Shown: positions 31,392 through 40,903 of the stretch, piece after piece | How positions within the stretch are numbered: the first letter of the stretch is position 1 | How the letters are laid out: every line of letters begins with the position of its first letter | NCBI GenBank assembly: GCA_023145435.1 | Contig: JAGLDS010000007.1 | Coordinates: forward strand, 1-64,000 | From: Clostridiales bacterium | GTDB taxonomy: Bacteria; Bacillota; Clostridia; DUPQ01 | Direction of reading: 5' to 3' | Length of the DNA stretch: 64,000 nt | The notes under the pieces: generated by a model | The model's database searches: none | Seen by the model: the letters and a program-made list of their open reading frames with translations, nothing else | Told to the model about the DNA's origin: nothing | Made by a program: the position numbers and the translations under genes

Positions 31392-32495
31392 ATGAAATTT
31401 ACATTATACATGCCAACAAAAGTATTTTATGGGAAAAATTGTGTTAAAGAACAAGCTAAGGAATTTAGTGCTTTTGGTAACAAAGCTTTAATTGTTACTG
31501 GAAAAAGTTCTGGAAAAAAAAGTGGCGCTTTAAAAGATGTGACTGATATACTAATCTCATTATCCATAGAGTACTGGGTTTTTGATAAAGTTGAAAATAA
31601 TCCTTCTCTTGAAACTGTTAAGAAAGGATCAATTATTGCAAAAGCAAATCAAGTATCAGTAATTATTGCAATTGGAGGAGGATCTCCAATAGATGCAGCA
31701 AAAGCAATTGCAGCATTAAGCGTAAATAATATAGAACCTATAGAATTACTTACTACTTCAATAAAAATACCTTCGTTACCTATTATTGTAATTCCAACAA
31801 CCGCAGGGACAGGGAGCGAAGTAACACCTTATTCAATTTTAACAGCCAAACAATTTAATACCAAAAAGAATTTTTATTCACCATACAGTTTCCCAACAAT
31901 TACATTTTTGGATTATAAATACACTTGTTCACTGCCAGATAGGGTGACAATTGATACAGCATTTGATGCGTTTTCTCATTTGTTAGAAAGTTATTTATCA
32001 AACAAATGTACCAAACAATCTGCTATCTATGCTATTGAAGGATTGAAAGTTTTTGCTAATTGCTTACTAGCAATTGATGAAAGAAAATTTACAGATAATA
32101 TTAGAGATCAATTATTATATGCATCTTACATGGGAGGATTAGCCATTACGCTTACTGGAACCACTATTATACATGCCATGGGTTATTCTCTAACATATTA
32201 TAAGGCGTTGTCCCATGGGCATGCTAACACTTTATTTATTGGTGAGTATTTACGATTTAATAATCAAGCTGATAAAGAAAAAATAGAAAATGTTCTCAAA
32301 ATATTAAAGTTTTCAGCAATTATTGATTTAGAAACTTATTTATTAAAAAACATTGGTAAAAAACCTACTATTAGTCAAGAAGAAATTAACAAATTTGCCA
32401 CATTAGCAATGACACAAGGAAGCGTTAAAAACAATCCAAGAGTTATTAAAGAAAGTGACATAATAAAAATATATCAGAAAGTATTATTGAGGTAA
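31392..32495 (+). CDS. Iron-containing alcohol dehydrogenase
   Basis: PTKVFYGKNCV; IGGGSPIDAAKAIA; PTTAGTGSEVTPYSI; DAFSHLLESYLS; IHAMGYSLTYYKALSHGHAN. Confidence 0.9.
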   Translation: MKFTLYMPTKVFYGKNCVKEQAKEFSAFGNKALIVTGKSSGKKSGALKDVTDILISLSIEYWVFDKVENNPSLETVKKGSIIAKANQVSVIIAIGGGSPIDAAKAIAALSVNNIEPIELLTTSIKIPSLPIIVIPTTAGTGSEVTPYSILTAKQFNTKKNFYSPYSFPTITFLDYKYTCSLPDRVTIDTAFDAFSHLLESYLSNKCTKQSAIYAIEGLKVFANCLLAIDERKFTDNIRDQLLYASYMGGLAITLTGTTIIHAMGYSLTYYKALSHGHANTLFIGEYLRFNNQADKEKIENVLKILKFSAIIDLETYLLKNIGKKPTISQEEINKFATLAMTQGSVKNNPRVIKESDIIKIYQKVLLR

Positions 32496-32499
32496 TAAT

Positions 32500-33636
32500 A
32501 TGTTAGACGCTAGAATATTAGTTATTAGGAGTTTAAATCATGCTCGTGCAGAAATTACAGCTATTGGAGCTGAGGATAATAAGGTTGATTGGCTTGCATC
32601 AAGAGTGGAAAATTTCACCATAAAACTTGAGAATATAGCTATTGAAGATGCCATAATTATTAAAAATGATATGCTAGAAATTGGTGGGAACGCAGCTTAC
32701 AATCGAAAGGTGTATACTCATGATGTTAATGAAACAGATATGATTTTATCTGCAACTAGAAGAGGATATGATAGATTAACTAAGAGATTAATGTTTCGTA
32801 CAAAAGGAGCTGCATCTGTTGCTGATATTATTAATTTTTTAATTGATAATCATTCTAGTAAGAGAAGCAGTTTTATATGTAAAGATAAACGGATTCCTGT
32901 TGGAAGGAAAAGTATTATAATGGGGGTGGTTAATGTAATGCCAGATGATAAATTACCAACATTAATTAAATACGCTGAAAAAGCAATAAGCGAAGGGGCG
33001 GACATTCTTGATATTTGTGGTTCTCAAGTTATTGAAAGTGAAGAAATGGTTAATAGTATAGTACCGTTAGTGAAAAAGCTCTCAAGAGATTATGAAATTC
33101 CTATTTGTGTTGATACCATTGATGCTACTGCTGCAGATAAGCTATTAGTAGCAGGTGCTCATATGATTAACGATTCATGGGGTGCGCAAAAAGATGAAAA
33201 CATGGCAAAAGTTATTGCTAAAAATAAAGCTGGTATTATTTTAATGCATAATAGCAAAGAGGATCACTATAAAGATCTAATGGGTGAAATAGTAAACTAT
33301 TTACGTAAAAGTATAACTATTTGTCAGTCTGCAGGGGTTGGAATAAATGCAATTGCAGTAGACCCTGGAATAGGTTTTGGTAAAAATACAAAAGATAATT
33401 TTAGAATCATTAGACGATTAAAAGAATTAAAATCTTTAGGTGTTCCATTAATGGTTGGGACTTCTAGAAAAGAAATGATTGGGAAAATATTAAATCTACC
33501 ACCAAAAGAGAGAATAGAAGGAACAGCGGCAACCATTTCAGCATCCATTATGAATGGAGCAGATATTGTAAGGGTACATGATGTTCGTGAAATGAAACGT
33601 GTGGCTATGATCACAGATGAAATTGCTAAAAAGTAG
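32500..33636 (+). CDS. Dihydropteroate-synthase-like protein with N-terminal extension and divergent substrate loops
   Basis: IIMGVVNVMPDD, EGADILDICGSQ, PICVDTIDATAADKLLVAGAHMINDSWG, AVDPGIGFGKNTKDNFRII, VGTSRKEMIG, GTAATISASIMNGADIVRVHDVREM. Confidence 0.85.
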   Translation: MLDARILVIRSLNHARAEITAIGAEDNKVDWLASRVENFTIKLENIAIEDAIIIKNDMLEIGGNAAYNRKVYTHDVNETDMILSATRRGYDRLTKRLMFRTKGAASVADIINFLIDNHSSKRSSFICKDKRIPVGRKSIIMGVVNVMPDDKLPTLIKYAEKAISEGADILDICGSQVIESEEMVNSIVPLVKKLSRDYEIPICVDTIDATAADKLLVAGAHMINDSWGAQKDENMAKVIAKNKAGIILMHNSKEDHYKDLMGEIVNYLRKSITICQSAGVGINAIAVDPGIGFGKNTKDNFRIIRRLKELKSLGVPLMVGTSRKEMIGKILNLPPKERIEGTAATISASIMNGADIVRVHDVREMKRVAMITDEIAKK

Positions 33637-33652
33637 TAGGAGAATGATATAA

Positions 33653-34240
33653 TTGATTGCATATTTTTATATTAACAAAAATAAAACAAAAGAAACAAGT
33701 GAATGTGGATTAAAATTATCTATGTATTCTGACACAGAAATAATTATTGATATATTTAAGAAAAAAGCTATTATGGCACTATTGTCGCCAAAAGATGATT
33801 TGCCAAAACATAATGATAATCAATATGATTGTTTGAAATTAGAGTTACCTAATGATAAATTATATATTGCAGAAAAAGTTTATCTTGAACTTGATAATCA
33901 AGAACTGTTTTTACAATCAGTCATAAAAGCTACTGATTATATTGTTTCTATGTACCGTAAGCCTATATTTACCATAACCTTTACAGTTATTGGTGATTAT
34001 ATTTCTGTTCTTGATAGAAATAGAGATATACCAATATTGTTTGACAATTCAGAAGAAGCTTATCTTAAAGCCAACATGGCTAATTTGGAAAATCAAGATG
34101 ATAATTTCAACGATAGAGCACTACTAGGTTATTTTAACAACCATCCAGATTATAAAAAAAATGACATTGGTAATAAAGCTGAAAACTATGAAGTTTTTAC
34201 TGATGGAAAGAAAACTTATCTTATAAGGAAAGTTAAATGA
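33653..34240 (+). CDS. Hypothetical protein (likely TTG start)
   Basis: Long ORF between folP-like and birA; TTG at 33653 after AGGAG; stop overlaps birA start (ATGA). Confidence 0.55.
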   Translation: MIAYFYINKNKTKETSECGLKLSMYSDTEIIIDIFKKKAIMALLSPKDDLPKHNDNQYDCLKLELPNDKLYIAEKVYLELDNQELFLQSVIKATDYIVSMYRKPIFTITFTVIGDYISVLDRNRDIPILFDNSEEAYLKANMANLENQDDNFNDRALLGYFNNHPDYKKNDIGNKAENYEVFTDGKKTYLIRKVK

Positions 34241-35205
34241 AGTATGAAGTTTTAACTATGTTAAATCATGCAGACAAGTATCTTTCTGGTGAAACTATTT
34301 CAAAAAAATTAGGAGTTTCACGAACAGCAATTTGGAAACATATTACTTCACTAAGAAATGAAGGCTATGAAATTTTGTCAGTAACAAATAAAGGGTATTT
34401 ATTAAAGAGAGATTCTATTCCCCTTACAAATTATCAAGTTTTACAAAATTATAATGGCGACACTAAATTGTATTTTTTTAATGAGCTAAATTCAACTAAT
34501 ACAAAAGCAAAAGAAATGGCGAATGAAATTATTGATGATAAAGCATTAATATATTCGCGAATACAAAAACAAGGAAGAGGAAGATTAGGACGAAACTTTC
34601 ATTCAAATAATTTATCAGGATTATGGTTGTCCTTTGTTTATAAACCTGCTATGAATCCTGAAAAAGCCACAATATTTACTTTAGCAGCTTCAGTGGCTGT
34701 ATGTAAATTACTAAAAAAAGAATGTCAAATGGATGCTAGAATAAAATGGCCAAATGATATAATTGTTAATGGGAAAAAGCTCTGTGGTATTTTAACTGAA
34801 ATGTCATGTGAAATGGATAAAATTAATTATATAGTGGTAGGGATTGGACTTAATGTGGCTCAGTTAACATTTGATGATAGTATAAAAGATATTGCCACGT
34901 CTCTTTATTTGGAAACAGAACAAAAGTATGATAGAGGTTTATTAATCGGTAGATTATGCTATAATATGGATAATGTATATGAGCAGATAATTAATAATAA
35001 AATTCCTGATATTATCAGTGAATGGAAAAAATATGCACTACCTATGGGGCAAAAGATAGTCATTTATAAAGGTAAAGAAAAAATAAATGCAAAAACAATC
35101 ACCATAAATGATAAAGGTCACCTAATTGTTAGAGAAGAAAATGGTGAAGTTAACGCTTATCAATCAGGTGAAATTTCCATAAGAGGAATCATGGGTTATT
35201 CTTGA
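34237..35205 (+). CDS. birA: Biotin-protein ligase / biotin operon repressor
   Basis: N-terminal HTH LGVSRTAIWKHITSLRNEGYEI; QKQGRGRLGRNFHS; IKWPNDIIVNGKKLCGIL. Confidence 0.95.
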   Translation: MKYEVLTMLNHADKYLSGETISKKLGVSRTAIWKHITSLRNEGYEILSVTNKGYLLKRDSIPLTNYQVLQNYNGDTKLYFFNELNSTNTKAKEMANEIIDDKALIYSRIQKQGRGRLGRNFHSNNLSGLWLSFVYKPAMNPEKATIFTLAASVAVCKLLKKECQMDARIKWPNDIIVNGKKLCGILTEMSCEMDKINYIVVGIGLNVAQLTFDDSIKDIATSLYLETEQKYDRGLLIGRLCYNMDNVYEQIINNKIPDIISEWKKYALPMGQKIVIYKGKEKINAKTITINDKGHLIVREENGEVNAYQSGEISIRGIMGYS

Positions 35206-35219
35206 AAGGAGAATAGATA

Positions 35220-35642
35220 ATGGCCGAAGAGGTAAAAAAAAGCTATAATCAGCAAAACAATAGTAATCAGCAGAAAAAGAGTAGTTACCAAAAAAATAAT
35301 AATTATAATAAAAACAGAACAAATAATAATTATAATAAAAGTTCGAATAGTAGCAATAAGCAGAATAGTACTACTCAAAATACAAACAATAATACATATA
35401 AAAGCAAGAACACTACTAGTAATACAAATAAAAACAAAAACGCTAATAACACGAATGCTAGTAAAAAGAAATATTATTCTAACAATAATAAATCTGGTAA
35501 GTATTATAAAAAGCCGTATAAAAAATATAAAAAATATAGTAAACCAGTTGTGGAAACAGTGGATGATATCAAAAAAGATATTTTACGTGTAGAAAAAGAA
35601 ATAAGACTAGAAATTGAAGAAATAAAAGCAATGAGAATCTAG
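35220..35642 (+). CDS. Low-complexity Asn/Lys/Ser/Tyr-rich basic protein with C-terminal coiled coil
   Basis: RBS AAAGGAG upstream; NNNYNKNRTNNNYNKSS repeats then KKDILRVEKEIRLEIEEIKAMRI. Confidence 0.6.
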   Translation: MAEEVKKSYNQQNNSNQQKKSSYQKNNNYNKNRTNNNYNKSSNSSNKQNSTTQNTNNNTYKSKNTTSNTNKNKNANNTNASKKKYYSNNNKSGKYYKKPYKKYKKYSKPVVETVDDIKKDILRVEKEIRLEIEEIKAMRI

Positions 35643-35651
35643 GAGGCATAG

Positions 35652-36437
35652 ATGTTACTTGTTATTGATGTTGGTAATACAAATATAGTTACTGGAATTT
35701 ATCAAAAGCAGAGATTAGAACATGTGTGGAGATTAACCACTAATAAAGAACGTACTTCTGATGAATTTGGTGTATTTTTTATTACAATGTTTCAAAATGA
35801 AAATATTAAAATTAGTGATATTAGCGATGTTATTATTTCATCTGTAGCACCAAATATTATGTACTCCTTGCTTCATTCTATTAGAAAGTTCTTTAACTTA
35901 GAACCATTACTTGTTGAACCTGGTATTAAAACAGGATTGAATATTAAAATTGATAATCCAAAAGAATTAGGAGCAGATATTATAGTTAATGCGGTTGGTG
36001 CAAAAGAAAAATACAAGACACCATTAATTATAGTAGACTTTGGAACTGCAACAACTCTATGTGCAATTAATTCAAAAAACGATGTACTAGGTGTAACAAT
36101 TTGTCCTGGTGTCAGGGTTTCAGCTGATGCATTAACCGTAAAAACGGCAAAACTACCAAATGTTCAAATTGCAAAACCTAAAAATGTACTTGGGAAAAAT
36201 ACAGTGGACAGTATGCAAGCAGGTCTAATATATGGGTTTGTTGGAGAAATTGATTACCTTGTAAATAAAATTAAAGATGAAATGGTGCAACTTGGTGAGA
36301 AACGAGAAAAAATCAGTGTGATTGCAACAGGTGGATTATCACGATTAATTGCGACAGAATCAAAAGAAATTAATGAAATAGATAGCATGCTCACATTAGA
36401 TGGTTTACGTATGATTCATGAAAAAAACAAAAAATAA
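35652..36437 (+). CDS. coaX: Type III pantothenate kinase
   Basis: MLLVIDVGNTNIVTGIY; LGADIIVNAVGAKEKY; IIVDFGTATTLCAI; ICPGVRVSADALT. Confidence 0.95.
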   Translation: MLLVIDVGNTNIVTGIYQKQRLEHVWRLTTNKERTSDEFGVFFITMFQNENIKISDISDVIISSVAPNIMYSLLHSIRKFFNLEPLLVEPGIKTGLNIKIDNPKELGADIIVNAVGAKEKYKTPLIIVDFGTATTLCAINSKNDVLGVTICPGVRVSADALTVKTAKLPNVQIAKPKNVLGKNTVDSMQAGLIYGFVGEIDYLVNKIKDEMVQLGEKREKISVIATGGLSRLIATESKEINEIDSMLTLDGLRMIHEKNKK

Positions 36438-37788
36438 TTACCCAATTAACAATTACTTAAATAATCATGCTTTAAATAAAGCAATTTCTTTTCATATGCC
36501 TGGTCATACTAATGGAAGAGGATTTTTGTCAAGCCATAAAAAACAATTAGGGAAATATGATATTACTGAAATCATAGGAGCTGATAATTATCATGAAGCA
36601 ACTGGAATTATAAAAGAATCACTAACTAAGATTGCCAAAAAAACAAGGTGTGATCAATCTCTTTATTTATTAAATGGTACATCTTCTGGGATACTTGCCC
36701 TAATGAAGTACGTATCTGTAAAAAAAGGTAAAATTTTAATTCCACGAGATGCTCATCAAAGTATAATTAATGGAAGTATTTTATTTGACACAGAAATTGT
36801 ATTTGCATATAATGAAATCCATAAACAATATTTAATATCTAATCCAATATCTCTTATTCAAATTAAACAATCACTTTTAAAATATCCAGATATTTCACAT
36901 GTTTTAATTACATCACCAACTTACTATGGATTTGTATCAGATATTAGAAAGATAAGTGAATATCTTCATGAAAAAGGAATTGCACTTTTTGTGGACCAAG
37001 CACATGGTAGCCATTTTATTCATAATAAACACTTTCCTATAAGTGCGATTAGACAAGGCGCTGATGTTGTTGTAGAAAGTTTACATAAAACACAAAATTG
37101 TTTAACACAAAGCGCTATTATTCACGGAAACAAAAAGTTGATTGATCTTACTCTTTTAATGAGTATTGTGAAATTTCTAACTACAACTTCACCTTCTTAT
37201 TTACTAATGGCAAATATGGAGAAAGCTTTATTATCTGATCATAATAAAGCCTATAACAGGTTATTTAGTACAATTAATTTCTTTATTAAAAACTGTCCTT
37301 ATCCAGTTTTAAAAACAAATGATATATCCCGTGTAGTTATTGACATAAGAGAAGCTAAATTAACTGGGAATGAAATAACTAAATTATTACATAAAGAGCG
37401 TATTGATATTGAAATGGCAACCTTAACTTATTTGGTTCTAATAACTACGCCAAATAACAGGAAAAAAGATTTTCTTTCGCTGCTTAAACAACTTAACCAC
37501 TTAGAAAAAGGGGAGAAAAAAGAAAATATTAATTACCTTATTAACGAACCTGTTCAAGTCATAAATATTAGAAAAGCAAGAAATATGCCTACTAGGAGCA
37601 TACAATTGAATAAGGCAATTGGTAAAATTTGTGGTACAATAATAGTACCTTATCCACCTGGTATTCCTTTACTTTATTATGGTGAAGAAATTAGTCAGTC
37701 TCATATTGACTATATTACTCTCATACGAAGAAGTGGACAGGCTGTGATGGGACTTGAAAATGATTACATAAAGATAATAGAGGTTTGA
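36418..37788 (+). CDS. Orn/Lys/Arg decarboxylase family protein (PLP, fold type I)
   Basis: ISFHMPGHTNGRGF; LLNGTSSGILALMKY; VDQAHGSHF; VVESLHKTQNCLTQ PLP lysine; PYPPGIPLLYYGE. Confidence 0.9.
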   Translation: MKKTKNNYPINNYLNNHALNKAISFHMPGHTNGRGFLSSHKKQLGKYDITEIIGADNYHEATGIIKESLTKIAKKTRCDQSLYLLNGTSSGILALMKYVSVKKGKILIPRDAHQSIINGSILFDTEIVFAYNEIHKQYLISNPISLIQIKQSLLKYPDISHVLITSPTYYGFVSDIRKISEYLHEKGIALFVDQAHGSHFIHNKHFPISAIRQGADVVVESLHKTQNCLTQSAIIHGNKKLIDLTLLMSIVKFLTTTSPSYLLMANMEKALLSDHNKAYNRLFSTINFFIKNCPYPVLKTNDISRVVIDIREAKLTGNEITKLLHKERIDIEMATLTYLVLITTPNNRKKDFLSLLKQLNHLEKGEKKENINYLINEPVQVINIRKARNMPTRSIQLNKAIGKICGTIIVPYPPGIPLLYYGEEISQSHIDYITLIRRSGQAVMGLENDYIKIIEV

Positions 37789-37789
37789 T

Positions 37790-38419
37790 ATGAAAAGAGG
37801 ATTGTTTATTTCCATTGAAGGTTTAGACGGCTCAGGAAAAACAACAGGTATTTTAAAAATTAAAAAACATTTTGAAGATAATGGTCATCAAGTGGTAGTT
37901 CTAAGAGAACCAGGTGGAACAAAAATTGGTGAAAAAGTAAGAGATATTTTATTAGATGCAAAAAATACAGAAATGGATGACGTAGCTGAAATGCTTCTTT
38001 ATGCATCTTCAAGGGCACAATTGTTTTCTCAAATTATCAAACCAACATTAGAAAGTGGTATAATAGTAATATGTGATAGGTTTATTGATTCTTCTGTAGC
38101 TTATCAAGGGTATGGACGAGGTATCGCAATTGATGATGTATTATCTGTAAATCTTACTGCAATACAAAACACATTGCCAGATATTACCATATTTATTGAT
38201 ATTGATCCTAAAACTTCGTTGAATCGTCGTTTCAGTGTTTCAGAAACCGATCGCTTGGAAAATGAAAAGATTCAGTTCCATCAACGAGTATATGAAGGTT
38301 ATCTCGCTCTTTGTAAGCGGTTTGCTAAAAGAATAAAGAGAATTGATGGAAATGGTAGTATTGATCATATCTATGATTTAATGATGATAGAAATCAATCA
38401 ATGTATAGAGAAGGAGTAA
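37790..38419 (+). CDS. tmk: dTMP kinase
   Basis: ISIEGLDGSGKTT P-loop; LREPGGTKIGEKVR; DRFIDSSVAYQGYGRG. Confidence 0.95.
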   Translation: MKRGLFISIEGLDGSGKTTGILKIKKHFEDNGHQVVVLREPGGTKIGEKVRDILLDAKNTEMDDVAEMLLYASSRAQLFSQIIKPTLESGIIVICDRFIDSSVAYQGYGRGIAIDDVLSVNLTAIQNTLPDITIFIDIDPKTSLNRRFSVSETDRLENEKIQFHQRVYEGYLALCKRFAKRIKRIDGNGSIDHIYDLMMIEINQCIEKE

Positions 38420-38422
38420 ATA

Positions 38423-38752
38423 ATGAAGCTCGTATTTGCAATTGTTCACGATGAAGATGAAATTGAAGTAATGAAGGCGCTTAATGCAAGTGGATTTAGT
38501 GTAACAAAACTATGTTCTACTGGTGGCTTTTTAAGAGCTGGCAATACTACATTATTGGTAGGAGTTCCAAAGGAAAAAGTAGACGAAGTTATTGATATTA
38601 TTAAAGCTAAATCAAAAAGCAGAAAAAAATTAATCAATTCTGCTAATGTTCCTGCAATGGGAGTTGCCATGACGGCTGGATATCCAGTAGAGATTACACT
38701 TGGAGGCGCAACTATATTCGTTGTTGCTGTAGAGAGACATGAGAAAGCATAG
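38423..38752 (+). CDS. Cyclic-di-AMP receptor (PII-like, DarA/PstA family)
   Basis: ~109 aa; LNASGFSVTKLCSTGGFLRAGNTTLLVGV; context tmk-holB. Confidence 0.9.
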   Translation: MKLVFAIVHDEDEIEVMKALNASGFSVTKLCSTGGFLRAGNTTLLVGVPKEKVDEVIDIIKAKSKSRKKLINSANVPAMGVAMTAGYPVEITLGGATIFVVAVERHEKA

Positions 38753-38757
38753 AATTT

Positions 38758-39747
38758 ATGATTTCATTCTCTGACATAAGAGGAAGACAGCTGCTCAAAA
38801 AAAAACTTATTAATGCAATAAATAATGATATTTTTCCACATGCCTGTATATTAGTTGGAGAAAAGGGAACAGGGAAAAAAATATTTGCTAAAGCAGTAGC
38901 AAATGCGTTGCTATGTGAAAACCCAATAGATGCAAAACCCTGTCAAAATTGTACTCACTGTTTAAGTGCATCTGTTAATGGGATTACTGAATTTTATCAA
39001 TTAAAAGCAAATGGTAAATCTATAAAAGTAGATGAGATAAGAGAAATAATTAAATCAATGTCACTAAAACCAACTATTAGTCAAAGAAAAATTTATGCAA
39101 TTTATGATGGCGAAAAAATGACGCCACAAGCACAGAATAGTTTGTTGAAAATATTTGAAGAACCTCCACCATATGGATATATTATTATAACGGTTAATAA
39201 TCTAGAAGGTATTATACCAACTGTTTTATCACGAGCTACAACATACCAAATTGGTAACAATTCACAAAGCGAGATTTTAAAGTTTTTACAAATGCAATCA
39301 TTGGATAAGGAGTTGCTAACATTAGCTAGTCATTATTCGGAAGGCTCTATTGGAAAAGCTTTAAAAATTTTATCATCAGAAGAATTTATTAAAACTAGAG
39401 AATTAGGAGTTAGTTATGTAGAGGCTATTATTAATCGTAAAGAGAGTGATAGCTTTGATAAAGTGAAGTTAGTAAATAAAGATAATATTGATGATTTTAT
39501 GCAAGTTGTTATAAAACTATTTAAAGATATGGTTGTTTTTCTAGAAACACAAGATGAGTTGTTCTTGATAAATAAAGACAAAAAGTATATTATAAATAAC
39601 GGTATCAATAAGTATAATAGTAGTATTTTACTTAAAGCAATATTTGTTTTGCAAGATACTGTATCCCAGCTTAAACAAAATGCTTCTAGAAAAATGACAT
39701 TAGATGGGATGACTATAAGAATATTAGAGGAGTTAATTAATGATTAA
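38758..39747 (+). CDS. holB: DNA polymerase III subunit delta'
   Basis: FPHACILVGEKGTGKKIFA; zinc-like CENPIDAKPCQNCTHC; MTPQAQNSLLKIFEEPP; VLSRATTYQI. Confidence 0.9.
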   Translation: MISFSDIRGRQLLKKKLINAINNDIFPHACILVGEKGTGKKIFAKAVANALLCENPIDAKPCQNCTHCLSASVNGITEFYQLKANGKSIKVDEIREIIKSMSLKPTISQRKIYAIYDGEKMTPQAQNSLLKIFEEPPPYGYIIITVNNLEGIIPTVLSRATTYQIGNNSQSEILKFLQMQSLDKELLTLASHYSEGSIGKALKILSSEEFIKTRELGVSYVEAIINRKESDSFDKVKLVNKDNIDDFMQVVIKLFKDMVVFLETQDELFLINKDKKYIINNGINKYNSSILLKAIFVLQDTVSQLKQNASRKMTLDGMTIRILEELIND

Positions 39748-40573
39748 GGTAGCAGGAATAAGATTCAAACAAGTTGGAAAAGTGTATTACTTTTCTCCTG
39801 GCAATCTTGATCTTCCGAAAGGTGAAAGCGTTATTGTCGAAACAAGTAAAGGAATTGAGTTTGGAAGTGTCGTATTAGAGCCTAAAGAAGTAGAAGATAA
39901 ATTGGTGGTTTTACCACTAAAAGAAATAATAAGAATTGCAACGGATAAAGATAAAGATATTATCAAAAAAAATGAGATTAAAGAAAAAGATGCTTATGCT
40001 ATTTGTTATGAAAAGATTAAAAAACATAAAATTGCAATGAAGTTAGTTAGTGTAAATTATGCTTTTGAAGGAAATAAAATCCTATTTCATTTTACTGCTG
40101 AAGGACGAGTTGATTTTCGAGAATTAGTTAAAGATTTAGCCGGGGTATTTAGAACCAGGATTGAACTACGACAAATTGGTATTAGAGATGAAGCTAAAAT
40201 ATTAGGAGGTGTTGGTATTTGCGGACGAACACTTTGTTGTAATTCATTTTTAGATGAGTTTCAACCTGTGTCAATTAAAATGGCAAAAGATCAAAATCTA
40301 TCTCTAAATCCAACAAAGATATCAGGAATTTGTTCGCGGTTGATGTGTTGTCTTCGATATGAGCATGAAGCTTATCAAGATTTAATTAAGAATTCGCCAG
40401 GAATTGGGTCACTAGTTACTACTGTTGATGGTAAAGGTGAAGTTGTATCAGTTAGTCTTTTAAAAGGGAATGTAAGAGTTAAAGTTCAAAAAGGTGATAA
40501 TATTGAGGTTAATGAGTATTCAATAAATGATTTAACAGTTCAAAAGTGGTCTAAGAAAAGACATAAAACTTAA
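39740..40573 (+). CDS. ricT: PSP1/YaaT (RicT) family protein
   Basis: GVGICGRTLCCNSFLDEFQPVSIKMAKDQNLSLNPTKISGICSRLMCCLRYEHEAY. Confidence 0.9.
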   Translation: MIKVAGIRFKQVGKVYYFSPGNLDLPKGESVIVETSKGIEFGSVVLEPKEVEDKLVVLPLKEIIRIATDKDKDIIKKNEIKEKDAYAICYEKIKKHKIAMKLVSVNYAFEGNKILFHFTAEGRVDFRELVKDLAGVFRTRIELRQIGIRDEAKILGGVGICGRTLCCNSFLDEFQPVSIKMAKDQNLSLNPTKISGICSRLMCCLRYEHEAYQDLIKNSPGIGSLVTTVDGKGEVVSVSLLKGNVRVKVQKGDNIEVNEYSINDLTVQKWSKKRHKT

Positions 40574-40608
40574 AAATTAAATTAATAGGAAAATAAAGAA
40601 AAAGGCAA

Positions 40609-40637
40609 TTGATTTTAATAATTGACTGCTATATAAT
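40609..40637 (+). promoter_or_regulatory. Putative promoter for the ferredoxin gene
   Basis: TTGATT (40609-40614), 17-nt spacer, TATAAT (40632-40637). Confidence 0.7.
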
Positions 40638-40665
40638 ATGATTAATAAAATCGGAGGTAGAACAA

Positions 40666-40836
40666 ATGGCTTATAAAATTAACGATGCTTGTATTAGCTG
40701 TGGAGCTTGTGTAAGCGAATGTCCAGTTGATGCAATAACGGCTGGTGACAACATTTATATTATTGATGCTGATACATGCATAGACTGTGGAGCATGCTTA
40801 GATGTCTGTCCAGTAGAAGCACCACAACCAGAATAA
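40666..40836 (+). CDS. 2x[4Fe-4S] ferredoxin (56 aa), absent from the supplied ORF track
   Basis: Translation [56 protein letters not shown]; two CxxCxxCxxxCP motifs; RBS GGAGG. Confidence 0.95.
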   Translation: MAYKINDACISCGACVSECPVDAITAGDNIYIIDADTCIDCGACLDVCPVEAPQPE

Positions 40837-40859
40837 TTATTTATTAATTAACAATGTAA

Positions 40860-40886
40860 GCAGGCGAATGGTATTCGCCTGTTTTG
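40860..40886 (+). terminator. Rho-independent terminator after ferredoxin
   Basis: CAGGCGAA-tggta-TTCGCCTG followed by TTTTG. Confidence 0.75.
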
Positions 40887-40903
40887 TTTAGTAGGAAAAA
40901 ATA

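Noticed and set aside
33324-33662. 112-aa minus-strand ORF
   Set aside because: Lies antisense within the strongly supported folP-like CDS; no RBS or recognisable motif.
35295-35340. AT-rich direct repeats considered as a CRISPR-like or mobile-element signal
   Set aside because: Repeats are in frame and encode NNNYNK peptide repeats; no spacer structure or inverted ends.
35196-35378. 60-aa Ile-rich minus-strand ORF that looks like a TM protein
   Set aside because: Hydrophobicity is an artefact of reading AAT/AAA-rich codons of the Asn/Lys-rich gene in reverse.
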